NCBI GenBank assembly: GCA_913776795.1
Contig: CAJYRH010000646.1
Coordinates: forward strand, 1 to 5,947
Direction of reading: 5' to 3'
DNA length: 5,947 nt
DNA from: an uncultured Pseudorhodoferax sp.
GTDB taxonomy: Bacteria; Pseudomonadota; Gammaproteobacteria; Burkholderiales; Burkholderiaceae
The notes below the pieces were generated by a model. The model searched no databases, was not told where the DNA came from, and was given only the letters and a program-made list of their open reading frames with translations. The translations under genes and the position numbers were made by a program. This document shows, one piece after another, positions 1 to 5,947 of this stretch; position 1 is the first letter of the stretch, and every line of letters begins with the position of its first letter.

Positions 1-1083
1 GACGCCTGGCACGACGCCACCCGCTTGCTGCATGGCGACGCCGGCCTGTCCGACGACACGGCCGTCAGCGCCCCCATCCACTACAGCGCCACCTTCAAGG
101 CACGCAATGGCGCCGAATTCGCTGCCATGGCGCGCACGCCACGCCACAAGGCCTACTACACGCGCTACGGCAACCCCACGCACGAGCGTGCCGCCACCAT
201 CGTCGCCGCGCTCGAAGGCACCGAGACAGCGCTGCTGACGGGCTCTGGCATGGGCGCCATCAGCACCACGGTGCTGGCCCTGGTGCAGGCCGGCGACCAC
301 GTGGTGGCGCAGACGCGGCACTACATGAGCACGGCCAAGCTGTTCGACGAGGTGCTGCCGCGATTCGGCGTGGCGGTCAGCGTCGTCGAGCAGAGCGACC
401 TGGCGGCCATCGAAGCCGCGCTGCGGCCCGAGACGAAGCTGATCCTGGTGGAGACGCCGGCCAATCCGACGCTGGTGCTGACCGACCTGGCCGGCGTGGC
501 GGCGCTTGCCAGGCCGCGCGGCATCCTGACCATCGCCGACAACACCTTTGCCTCACCTGTCAACTGCAAGCCGCATGCGCTCGGCATCGACATCGTGGTG
601 CACAGCGCGACCAAGGCCCTGGGCGGGCACCACGACCTGACGGCCGGCGTCATCTGCTGCAGCAACGCACTGGCCGAGCGCATCAACGCCAACGCACTCG
701 CGCTGGCCGCCTGGCTGGAGCGCCAGCCGCAGGTGCAACGGGTGCACTATCCGATGCTCGGGAGCCATCCTCAGCACGCGCTCGCGCAACGCCAGATGGC
801 CGGTGGCGGCCCCGTCATCGCGTTCGCCCTCAACGCCGGCTTTGCGGCCACGAGCCACTTCGTTGCCTCGTTGCGGCTGGCCACGCAGGCCGTGAGCCTA
901 GGCGGCGTGGAGACGCTGATCGTGCACGCCGCTGCCATGTGGGCCGGCACCATGAACGAGGCGCAGATGCACGCTGCCGGCATCGCCCCGAACTTCGTTC
1001 GGCTGGCCGTCGGGCTGGAGCACATCGGCGACCTGCAGCGCGACTTCGCACAGGCGCTGGATCGGATGGAGACGGCGGCGTGA
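1..1083 (+). CDS. PLP-dependent trans-sulfuration enzyme (cystathionine gamma-synthase / methionine gamma-lyase family), 5'-truncated by the window and with an apparent internal deletion
   Basis: The reading frame is open from base 1, so the true start lies upstream; a TTG at 25 is only an internal codon. Numbering from the first visible codon, the Cys/Met-metabolism PLP family landmarks are present: YYTRYGNPT (Tyr53 and Arg55, PLP phosphate contacts from the neighbouring subunit), GSGMGAI, an active-site Tyr in RHYMST, DNTF with the PLP-ring Asp180, HSATK with the Schiff-base Lys205, and FVRLAVGLEH with the carboxylate-binding Arg334. Family members work on cysteine, homocysteine, cystathionine or acyl-homoserine substrates in the cytoplasm; the exact reaction cannot be read from sequence. 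The odd point lies near residues 226-230 (nt 676-690). After LAERI the protein goes straight to NANALALAAWLE, skipping the usual stretch with the L.P..A.L..RG(L/I)KTL..R motif, about 35 residues. The 360 visible residues fit a family norm near 390-400 minus this gap. The frame is kept. It could be a dead gene, a true variant or an assembly artefact. Confidence 0.85.
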   Translation, partial: DAWHDATRLLHGDAGLSDDTAVSAPIHYSATFKARNGAEFAAMARTPRHKAYYTRYGNPTHERAATIVAALEGTETALLTGSGMGAISTTVLALVQAGDHVVAQTRHYMSTAKLFDEVLPRFGVAVSVVEQSDLAAIEAALRPETKLILVETPANPTLVLTDLAGVAALARPRGILTIADNTFASPVNCKPHALGIDIVVHSATKALGGHHDLTAGVICCSNALAERINANALALAAWLERQPQVQRVHYPMLGSHPQHALAQRQMAGGGPVIAFALNAGFAATSHFVASLRLATQAVSLGGVETLIVHAAAMWAGTMNEAQMHAAGIAPNFVRLAVGLEHIGDLQRDFAQALDRMETAA

Positions 1084-1841
1084 GCAGGTGGCTGCGCTGG
1101 CCGCTGCGGCTGCTGGCCCTGGTGGTATTGCTGATGTTGGGACCTATCGGCGTCCTGGCATCGGGCAAGCTGGACCTGGATACGCCCTGGCACAGCCGCG
1201 AACGGTCCGCCACCGGCCAGGCACCGGACCCCGCCATCGAACGCGGCGCGGTTGTGCAGGTCTACGGCGCACGCATCGTGCGCTGGCGTGGGGCCTTCGG
1301 CATCCATCCGTGGATCGCGGTCAAGCGCGCCGGCGCCGAAAGCTACACCACCTGGCAGATCCTGGGCTGGCGTGCGCGCCATGGCGGCGACGCGCTGGTC
1401 GAGGCGGAGAGCACCCTGCCCGACACACACTGGTACGGCGCCTATCCGCGCCTGCTGGTGGAGCACCGAGGGCCAGAAGCCGAGGCCATGATCGGCCGCA
1501 TCGAAGCCGCCGTCGCGCGCTATCCCTGGGGCCACACCTATGGCCTGTGGCCTGGCCCGAACAGCAACACCTTCGTGGCCTGGGTCGCGCGCGAGGTGCC
1601 GGAGCTTCGGCTCGACCTGCCACCCACCGCCATTGGAAAGGACTATCTCGGTCCAACCCAGTTCTTGGCGAGGGCTCCGAGTGGCACGGGCTGGCAGGTT
1701 TCGCTGCTGGGCTTGGCCGGCATCACCTTGGCGCGAGACGAAGGGTTGGAGATCAACGTGTTGGGCCTGGGCTTCGGCGTGGACCTGGACGACATGGCGC
1801 TGCGACTGCCCGGCGTAGGCAAGCTGCCGGGGCCCCTCTAG
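1080..1841 (+). CDS. DUF3750 family protein, membrane-anchored, function unknown
   Basis: The start chosen is GTG at 1080, overlapping the TGA of the preceding gene by four bases (GTGA), with GGAG at 1068-1071 eight bases upstream; this points to translational coupling. The 253-residue product opens with SRWLRWP (basic) and a single hydrophobic segment at about residues 8-29, fitting an N-in membrane anchor or uncleaved signal peptide with the rest outside the cytoplasm. No lipobox is seen. The soluble part carries the pattern I associate with DUF3750: GIHPWIAVK (His76), YTTWQILGWR, YPWGHTYGLWPGPNSNTFVAWVARE (Asn161-Ser162), then LDLPPTAIGKDYLG and a glycine/leucine-rich end. The family has no assigned function that I know of. 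His76 and the N-S-x-x-F-V motif recall the His...NCxxF layout of LRAT/NlpC-type permuted papain folds, with Ser where Cys would be; this is inference. Pairing with the PLP enzyme may be only local organisation. The family call is from memory of its motifs. Confidence 0.8.
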   Translation: MSRWLRWPLRLLALVVLLMLGPIGVLASGKLDLDTPWHSRERSATGQAPDPAIERGAVVQVYGARIVRWRGAFGIHPWIAVKRAGAESYTTWQILGWRARHGGDALVEAESTLPDTHWYGAYPRLLVEHRGPEAEAMIGRIEAAVARYPWGHTYGLWPGPNSNTFVAWVAREVPELRLDLPPTAIGKDYLGPTQFLARAPSGTGWQVSLLGLAGITLARDEGLEINVLGLGFGVDLDDMALRLPGVGKLPGPL

Positions 1842-1856
1842 GCTTGCAGGCGACCG

Positions 1857-1881
1857 GCTGGCAGCCTGCTTGGCAGCCAGC
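1857..1881 (+). other. Hairpin shortly downstream of the DUF3750 gene, possible transcript 3' end
   Basis: Arms at 1857-1866 (GCTGGCAGCC) and 1872-1881 (GGCAGCCAGC) pair over ten positions with one A-A mismatch around a five-base loop, beginning 16 bases after the stop codon. There is no T-run behind it, so it is not a canonical intrinsic terminator. It could stabilise the mRNA end or assist Rho-dependent termination. A second pair of arms, GCAAGC at 1819-1824 and GCTTGC at 1842-1847, brackets the stop codon itself. Confidence 0.35.
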
Positions 1882-2070
1882 GAATCCCCATGTCGAATTG
1901 CGGGCACCCAGGCATGCCATTGGCGTGGAACGCACCGGAGCCCGCGCGCGCCGCGGGCAGGTCGTGTGCGCGACACATGGAGGCGACCGGTCGGGCACGG
2001 GCCATTGGGCCTGCGGCAGCACCGTCCCATGACTGGGCGGCGGTTCCGCAACTGAGGACACGAAGCGATC

Positions 2071-2100
2071 GGTCCTGACAAATCCTGCCCGGTCAGGATC
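2071..2100. repeat. Inverted-repeat cluster with two alternative stems
   Basis: GGTCCTGAC (2071-2079) pairs with GTCAGGATC (2092-2100) over nine positions including one G-T wobble. Inside it, ATCCTG (2082-2087) pairs perfectly with CAGGAT (2094-2099), so the two stems share the right arm and exclude each other. No T-run follows on either strand. It may be an operator-like dyad or part of a degraded element; no function can be assigned. Confidence 0.4.
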
Positions 2101-2179
2101 TCACTGCGAAGCCGTCAACCGGCAGCGCCATCCAATGCGCCCGCACGGTCGTCACGGAATATTGCGCAAGCCGACCGCC

Positions 2180-2220
2180 AAAAAAATTACATACAAAATC
2201 ACAATGATTTCCAGCATGTA
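2180..2220 (-). terminator. Possible intrinsic terminator for the LysR gene, AT-rich
   Basis: Read on the minus strand, TACAT (2220-2216) and ATGTA (2192-2188) form an outer stem, and AAATCA (2210-2205) with TGATTT (2201-2196) form a perfect inner stem with a three-base loop. A run of seven T (2186-2180) follows after one A-T step. The stem is weak because it holds few G-C pairs, and the site lies about 165-205 bases beyond the LysR stop codon. The T-run is on the correct side only for minus-strand transcription. Confidence 0.4.
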
Positions 2221-2377
2221 CGCCATATAGCAATGAGCAGGCCAGCTCGGCGCAGCCGAAATAAATCACAAAAAATCAAGAAGTTACACGTTATTCGAAC
2301 CTGTGTGACGAAGTCGCCTTGGCAATCGGCTCACAACGCTGTAACCGCCTCCGACATCAGGAAAACCCGAGCTGCCG

Positions 2378-2393
2378 GCCGTGGATTCACGGC
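2378..2393 (-). other. Small hairpin over the LysR stop codon
   Basis: GCCGTG (2378-2383) and CACGGC (2388-2393) are perfectly complementary with a four-base loop and cover the TGA of the LysR gene. On the minus strand a short TTTT occurs about a dozen bases further on, too far for a standard terminator. It may act together with the AT-rich hairpin downstream or have no role. Confidence 0.3.
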
Positions 2394-3313
2394 GCATCGT
2401 CGCGCGTCACATCGACCAGCCAGTTGCGAAACAGGGCCAGGGCGGCGGGCGGATCACGCCGCTCCGGGCTGACGAGGTAGTAACCGCGGCTACCCCGCAG
2501 CGCATGCCCGCAGGCCAGCACGAGGTCTCCGCGGGCCAGGTCTTGCGCGATGAGCATCCGCGGCACCAGCGCGACGCCGAGCCCATGGGCCGCGGCGGTA
2601 GCCGACATCGAGAACAACTCGTAGCGCGGGCCGCTTTGCCAGTGCGGTGCCTGCACCCCCATGGCCTCGAACCACAGCCGCCAGGCGTCCGGACGCGTGC
2701 TCTGTTGCAGCAGAGGCAACTCGGCGACCTGGTCCGGCGTGAGGCCGCTCCGCCCATCGAGCAGCGCAGCACTGCACACCGGCAGCACCTCCTCGCTCAT
2801 CAAGAGGACTGCGGTGGTGCCGGGCCAGTTCTGTACCTGCTCGGCCGTGCCTGCGTACAGCGCGGCGTCGAAGCCTTCATCGGTGAAGAGGAACGGGCGC
2901 GTGCGCGTCTCGATGTTGACCGTGATCTGCGGGTGCAGACGCGCCAGGGACGGCAGCCGCGGGATCAGCCAGCGCGTGGCGAAGGTGGCCACCGCCGCAA
3001 GCGCCAGCGAGCTGCCGCTCTGCTGGCGCGCCATGGCGTTCATCGTGTCCAGTTCCAGACCGTCGAGCCGCCGGGCCACCTGTCGCGCGTAGTCGCGGCC
3101 CGTGTCGGTCAGGGCCACGCCATGGCGCGTGCGGCGGAACAAAACCACACCGATCTGGCTTTCCAGGGCGGCGATCTGCCGTGACACGGCACCCTGCGTC
3201 AATGCCAGTTCCTGCGCCGCCCGCGTGTAGCTCTCATGGCGGGCCGCGGCCTCGAAGCAGACCAGGGCCTGGATGGATGGAAGTTTGCGGCGCAAAGTAT
3301 TCGCAATATACAC
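2387..3313 (-). CDS. gcdR: LysR-type transcriptional regulator, GcvA-like; probable glutarate-pathway activator GcdR
   Basis: A LysR regulator of about 308 residues, the normal family length. The N-terminal winged helix-turn-helix covers about residues 13-70 ([20 protein letters not shown], then [22 protein letters not shown] as recognition unit and [17 protein letters not shown] as wing). The effector-binding domain follows from about 95 to 295 ([20 protein letters not shown], later [16 protein letters not shown]), the GcvA-like version. It is divergent from gcdH across a short promoter region, the same order as gcdR-gcdHG in Pseudomonas, so it most likely activates gcdHG in response to glutarate or a derivative; that role is inferred from context. 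The start is uncertain. The frame begins at GTG 3313 with no upstream ATG before a stop, but a TTG at 3295 (codon 7) aligns with where GcvA-type proteins usually start (xRRKLPS). Neither has a clear Shine-Dalgarno sequence. Confidence 0.88.
   Translation of the reverse strand: MYIANTLRRKLPSIQALVCFEAAARHESYTRAAQELALTQGAVSRQIAALESQIGVVLFRRTRHGVALTDTGRDYARQVARRLDGLELDTMNAMARQQSGSSLALAAVATFATRWLIPRLPSLARLHPQITVNIETRTRPFLFTDEGFDAALYAGTAEQVQNWPGTTAVLLMSEEVLPVCSAALLDGRSGLTPDQVAELPLLQQSTRPDAWRLWFEAMGVQAPHWQSGPRYELFSMSATAAAHGLGVALVPRMLIAQDLARGDLVLACGHALRGSRGYYLVSPERRDPPAALALFRNWLVDVTRDDAP
3298..3308. repeat. Short palindrome between the two possible LysR start codons
   Basis: TATT-CGC-AATA is a perfect four-base dyad with a three-base centre. 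It lies between GTG 3313 and TTG 3295 of the minus-strand regulator gene, so it would be in the 5' untranslated region if TTG is the true start. It could serve as an accessory operator for autoregulation. Short dyads in AT-rich DNA arise by chance. Confidence 0.25.
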
Positions 3314-3350
3314 ATCTGCGCGCCCAATGATGGGAACTCCGCCGGCCAGG

Positions 3351-3367
3351 TATGCGCTGACTTCATA
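3351..3367. promoter_or_regulatory. LysR-type operator (TAT-N11-ATA box) between gcdR and gcdH
   Basis: TATGCGCTGACTTCATA is an interrupted dyad, TATG-N9-CATA, that satisfies the T-N11-A consensus of LysR regulators with three matching bases on each side plus an inner G/C pair. Its centre (3359) is about 64 bases before the predicted gcdH transcription start near 3423, the usual place for the primary LysR recognition site. It also lies just upstream of the divergent regulator gene, where binding would allow autorepression. Assigning it to this regulator is inference. Confidence 0.6.
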
Positions 3368-3387
3368 TCTCGATCAAGAATCATCGT

Positions 3388-3416
3388 TTGCCGGGTCCAT
3401 CCGCCGAGACTAGGAT
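3388..3416 (+). promoter_or_regulatory. Predicted sigma-70-type promoter of gcdHG
   Basis: A -35-like TTGCCG (3388-3393) and a -10-like TAGGAT (3411-3416) are separated by 17 bases, each matching four of six consensus positions. Transcription would start near 3423, giving a leader of about 32 bases. The imperfect -35 fits an activator-dependent promoter. Confidence 0.5.
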
Positions 3417-3443
3417 CGTGGCTTTTGCAATGTGCCCTTCTAC

Positions 3444-3448
3444 AGGAG
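3444..3448 (+). promoter_or_regulatory. Ribosome binding site of gcdH
   Basis: AGGAG ends six bases before ATG 3455 and decides the start: the open frame extends back to 3236, but that extension runs through the promoter and the antisense of the regulator gene. The chosen start also matches the usual N-terminus of glutaryl-CoA dehydrogenases. Confidence 0.8.
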
Positions 3449-3454
3449 ACTCCC

Positions 3455-4651
3455 ATGGCCGCCGCACGCTTTGACTGGCAAGACCCGTTTCTTCTCGACC
3501 AGCAACTCACCGAGGACGAACGCATGATCCGCGACGCGGCGCGGTCGTATTGCCAGGATCGGCTGATGCCGCGCGTGCAGACCATGTTCCGCAACGAATC
3601 CGTCGACACCTCCATCTTTCGCGAAATGGGCGAACTGGGCCTGCTAGGCCCCACGATCCCCACGCAGTACGGCGGGGCCGGCCTGAATTACGTGAGTTAC
3701 GGCCTGGTCGCCCGCGAGATCGAGCGCGTGGATTCGGGCTTCCGGTCGATGGCTTCGGTTCAGTCTTCCCTGGTCATGGTGCCGATCAACGAATTCGGCA
3801 CGGAAGCACAGAAGCAAAAGTACCTGCCCAAGCTGGCCAGCGGACAGTTCATCGGCTGCTTCGGCTTGACCGAGCCTGACCACGGTTCCGATCCCGGCTC
3901 CATGGCCACCCGCGCCCAGAAGGTGGATGGCGGCTACAAGCTCAAGGGCAGCAAGATGTGGATCACCAACTCGCCGATTGCCGACGTGTTCGTCGTCTGG
4001 GCCAAGGAAGTGTCCGCTGGTGGCCAGGTCGGTCCGATCCGCGGCTTCGTGCTGGAAAAAGGCATGAAGGGCCTGACGGCGCCTGCGATCCACGGCAAGG
4101 TGGGGCTGCGCGCCTCCATCACGGGCGAGATCGTCATGGACGACGTGTTCGTGCCCGAAGAAAACGCGTTCCCCGAGGTCCAGGGCCTGAAGGGGCCCTT
4201 CACCTGCCTCAACAGCGCCCGCTTCGGTATCGCCTGGGGTGCCATGGGTGCGGCCGAGTTCTGCTGGCATACCGCGCTGCAGTACACGCTGGACCGCAAG
4301 CAGTTCGGCCGCCCGCTGGCCGCCAACCAGCTGGTCCAGAAGAAGCTGGCCGACATGCAGACCGAGATCGCGCTGGGCCTGCAGGCCGCGCTGCGCGTGG
4401 GCCGCATCAAGGACGAGCACCAGAACGTGGTCGAGATCACCTCGCTGATCAAGCGCAACAACTGCGGCAAGGCGCTCGACATCGCGCGCCTGGCGCGCGA
4501 CATGCTGGGTGGCAACGGCATCTCCGACGAGTTCGGCGTGGCCCGCCACCTGGTCAACCTTGAGGTGGTCAACACCTACGAAGGCACGCACGACGTGCAC
4601 GCGCTGATCTTGGGTCGCGCGCAGACCGGCATCGCCGCCTTCGCCAACTGA
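3455..4651 (+). CDS. gcdH: Glutaryl-CoA dehydrogenase (decarboxylating)
   Basis: FAD-dependent acyl-CoA dehydrogenase that converts glutaryl-CoA to crotonyl-CoA and CO2, passing electrons to electron-transfer flavoprotein in the cytoplasm; it serves breakdown of glutarate, lysine and related compounds. The 398 residues match the bacterial family length. The order is normal: N-terminal helical domain (about 1-130), beta domain beginning [17 protein letters not shown] (133 onward) with KMWITN (167-172) at the flavin, and C-terminal helical domain with [15 protein letters not shown] and [15 protein letters not shown]. The catalytic base is Glu376 in TYEGTHD. Arg97 and Glu90 in ERVDSGFRS correspond to substrate-carboxylate residues of the human enzyme (Arg94, Glu87), and the Tyr before the catalytic Glu is kept, which favours the decarboxylating type. 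[20 protein letters not shown] is highly typical. It is the first gene of a two-gene operon with the CoA-transferase and divergent from its likely regulator. Nothing appears broken. Confidence 0.97.
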   Translation: MAAARFDWQDPFLLDQQLTEDERMIRDAARSYCQDRLMPRVQTMFRNESVDTSIFREMGELGLLGPTIPTQYGGAGLNYVSYGLVAREIERVDSGFRSMASVQSSLVMVPINEFGTEAQKQKYLPKLASGQFIGCFGLTEPDHGSDPGSMATRAQKVDGGYKLKGSKMWITNSPIADVFVVWAKEVSAGGQVGPIRGFVLEKGMKGLTAPAIHGKVGLRASITGEIVMDDVFVPEENAFPEVQGLKGPFTCLNSARFGIAWGAMGAAEFCWHTALQYTLDRKQFGRPLAANQLVQKKLADMQTEIALGLQAALRVGRIKDEHQNVVEITSLIKRNNCGKALDIARLARDMLGGNGISDEFGVARHLVNLEVVNTYEGTHDVHALILGRAQTGIAAFAN

Positions 4652-4653
4652 AC

Positions 4654-5901
4654 ATGGCCAAGGCATCTGCCACCGCCGGTGCGCTGTCCGGCGTCAAGGT
4701 GCTGGACCTGTCGCGCGTGCTGGCCGGCCCCTGGTGCACCCAGATCCTCGCGGACCTGGGTGCCGACGTGGTCAAGGTCGAGCTGCCCGGCGCCGGCGAC
4801 GACACGCGCCACTGGGGCCCGCCCTTCCTGCAGGATGCACAGGGCCAGGACACTGACCAGGCCAGCTACTTCGCCGCCTGCAACCGCAACAAGCGGTCGG
4901 TGACGATCGACATGTCCAAGCCGCAGGGCCAGGCCTTGATCCGGCAACTGGCCCAGCAGGCCGATGTGCTTGTCGAGAACTTCAAGGTGGGTGGCCTTGC
5001 AAAGTACGGGCTGGACCACGCGAGCCTCTCAGCCCTGAATCCGCGCCTGGTCTACTGTTCGGTCACGGGCTTCGGCCAGACCGGGCCCTATGCGGAACGC
5101 GCGGGCTACGACCTCCTGATCCAGGCCTCCAGCGGCATGATGAGCATCACCGGCCGTGCCGATGGCGAACCCGGCGGCGGCGGCGTGCGTGTAGGGGTGG
5201 CGCTGACGGACCTGTTCACGGGCGTCTATGCGTCCACCGCCGTGCTGGCTGCCCTGCGCGCGCGCGAGCAAACGGGCCGTGGCCAGCACATCGACATGGC
5301 CCTGCTCGACGTCGGCATGGCCATCCTGGCCAATCAGGCGTCCGGCTACCTCAACACGGGCAAGGTGCCGCAACGGCAGGGCAACTCCCACCCGAGCCTG
5401 GCACCCTATCAGGACTTTCCGACCGCCGACGGCGCGATGCTGCTGGCCATCGGCAACGACGGCCAGTTCGCCCGCTGGTGCGAGGCAGCAGGCCGGCCGG
5501 AGTGGTCGCGCGATGCGCGCTTTTCCACCAACACGGCGCGCGTGCACAACCGCACGACGCTGATCGCGGCCATGGAAGAGGTCACGCGCCAACGCAGCAC
5601 GGCCCAGTGGGTCGCGCTGTTGGAGGACAAGGCAGTGCCCTGTGGCCCGATCAACGACATTGGGCAGGCGTTCGATGACCCACAGGTGGTGGCGCGTGGC
5701 CTGCGGCTGGAACAGCCGCGCGATGCTGGCGACGGAGTTGCCTCGGTGGCGGGCGTCGCCAGCCCTTTGAGGCTGTCGGAGCATCCACCCGTGCTGCGCA
5801 ATGCACCACCTGCCCTGGGGCAGGACACGGACGCGGTGCTGCAGGAGCTGGGCCTGTCCAATGCCGACATTGCGACTCTGCGCCAGGCCCAGGTGATCTG
5901 A
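4654..5901 (+). CDS. gcdG: Class III (CaiB/BaiF) CoA-transferase, probable succinyl-CoA:glutarate CoA-transferase
   Basis: This enzyme would move CoA onto glutarate, probably from succinyl-CoA, making the substrate of the dehydrogenase encoded just before it. The 415 residues fit the family. Landmarks are the N-terminal GVKVLDLSRVLAGPWCTQIL-ADLGADVVKVE block (13-43), NRNKRSVTID (from 77), DVLVENFKVGGLAKYGL, VYCSVTGFGQTGPYAERAGYD with the presumed catalytic Asp153 (equivalent to Asp169 of formyl-CoA transferase), QASSGMMSITG, and GRGQHIDMALLD. A glycine-rich insert (EPGGGGVRVG) stands where the family has a glycine loop. The substrate is inferred from the gcdH neighbour and from the same pairing in Pseudomonas and in human SUGCT; the fold alone would also fit formyl-CoA, carnitine or other acids. 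ATG 4654 follows the gcdH stop after two bases and has no evident Shine-Dalgarno sequence, so it is probably translated by coupling with gcdH. Confidence 0.92.
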   Translation: MAKASATAGALSGVKVLDLSRVLAGPWCTQILADLGADVVKVELPGAGDDTRHWGPPFLQDAQGQDTDQASYFAACNRNKRSVTIDMSKPQGQALIRQLAQQADVLVENFKVGGLAKYGLDHASLSALNPRLVYCSVTGFGQTGPYAERAGYDLLIQASSGMMSITGRADGEPGGGGVRVGVALTDLFTGVYASTAVLAALRAREQTGRGQHIDMALLDVGMAILANQASGYLNTGKVPQRQGNSHPSLAPYQDFPTADGAMLLAIGNDGQFARWCEAAGRPEWSRDARFSTNTARVHNRTTLIAAMEEVTRQRSTAQWVALLEDKAVPCGPINDIGQAFDDPQVVARGLRLEQPRDAGDGVASVAGVASPLRLSEHPPVLRNAPPALGQDTDAVLQELGLSNADIATLRQAQVI

Positions 5902-5925
5902 AGTGCACCACGCGTGACCATGAAA

Positions 5926-5947
5926 AACGGCGCCAGATGGCGCCGTT
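5926..5947 (+). terminator. Intrinsic terminator after gcdHG, cut by the window end
   Basis: AACGGCGCC (5926-5934) and GGCGCCGTT (5939-5947) form a perfect nine-base stem with an AGAT loop, 24 bases after the gcdG stop. Three more A precede the left arm (5923-5925), so if T's continue beyond the window this is a full terminator that could work in both directions. The T-run itself is not visible. Confidence 0.75.

Larger units (their letters stand above)
1842..2386. other. Intergenic region without a convincing gene
   Basis: Short open frames on both strands here have no recognisable motifs or good ribosome binding sites, and those at the right-hand end run into the antisense of the LysR gene. 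The left part (1842-2170) is GC-rich and holds two inverted repeats. The middle (about 2180-2290) is markedly AT-rich for this genome, with three AAATCA-type repeats (nine-base copies at 2196-2204 and 2263-2271) and a hairpin with a T-run on the minus strand. It lies between two convergent genes, so terminators or remnants are more likely than promoters. Confidence 0.6.

Noticed and set aside
771..2081. A long minus-strand open frame (436 codons) opposite the PLP enzyme end and the DUF3750 gene
   Set aside because: It is antisense to two well-supported genes, has a biased Gln/Ala/Arg/His composition and no family motif; long antisense frames are expected at this GC content.
2245..2265. Hairpin TCGGC-GCA-GCCGA beside an A/T-rich run, resembling a terminator
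   Set aside because: The run is A on the plus strand, and on the minus strand the T's come before the hairpin, so it has the wrong order for an intrinsic terminator in either direction.
2281..2315. GGTTCGAAT-like T-loop on the minus strand suggesting a tRNA remnant or attachment site
   Set aside because: The flanking bases do not form a five-pair T stem and no acceptor, anticodon arm or CCA end is present.
2233..2472. A 79-codon plus-strand frame starting in the AT-rich patch
   Set aside because: It has no ribosome binding site, a basic low-information sequence, and its second half is antisense to the end of the LysR gene.
3236..3454. Upstream extension of the gcdH frame
   Set aside because: It runs through the predicted promoter and LysR box and antisense to the regulator gene; the AGGAG-ATG at 3455 and family N-terminus fit far better.
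3644..4666. A 340-codon minus-strand frame opposite gcdH
   Set aside because: It mirrors gcdH codons (rich in His, Val, Gly, Ala, Asp), shows no domain, and lies wholly opposite a highly conserved gene.
5029..5784. A 251-codon minus-strand frame opposite gcdG
   Set aside because: Same shadow pattern as above, with no ribosome site or motif.

Overview
This is a GC-rich stretch (codon third positions are overwhelmingly G or C), and the protein sequences look like those of a betaproteobacterium in the Burkholderiales, most likely Comamonadaceae-like. That placement rests on overall protein resemblance and gene order from memory, not on a search. No mobile element, CRISPR array, tRNA or rRNA was found.

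Layout. (1) 1-1841, plus strand: the 3' part of a PLP-dependent trans-sulfuration enzyme (cystathionine gamma-synthase / methionine gamma-lyase family) whose start lies before the window. It overlaps by four bases a small membrane-anchored DUF3750 protein. The PLP enzyme appears to lack about 35 residues found in the rest of its family. (2) 1842-2386: about 545 bases without a convincing gene, holding several inverted repeats and an AT-rich patch (about 2180-2290) with a possible terminator for the minus-strand gene. (3) 2387-3313, minus strand: a LysR-type regulator of the GcvA-like kind, probably GcdR. (4) 3314-3454: a divergent promoter region with a TAT-N11-ATA LysR box and a sigma-70-like promoter placed as expected for LysR activation. 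(5) 3455-5901, plus strand: glutaryl-CoA dehydrogenase (gcdH) and, two bases later, a class III CoA-transferase (gcdG), closed by a strong hairpin at the window edge.

How the genes work together. Regions 3-5 form a glutarate-utilisation unit. The CoA-transferase would activate glutarate to glutaryl-CoA (probably with succinyl-CoA as donor), and GcdH would oxidise and decarboxylate this to crotonyl-CoA, passing electrons to electron-transfer flavoprotein. The divergent LysR protein would sense glutarate or a related metabolite and switch on the pair. This is a known system, also found in Pseudomonas. I see no evidence of a wholly new system. The points most worth a second look are the internal deletion in the PLP enzyme, a possible papain-like active-site pattern with Ser in place of Cys in the DUF3750 protein, and the well-formed LysR control region.
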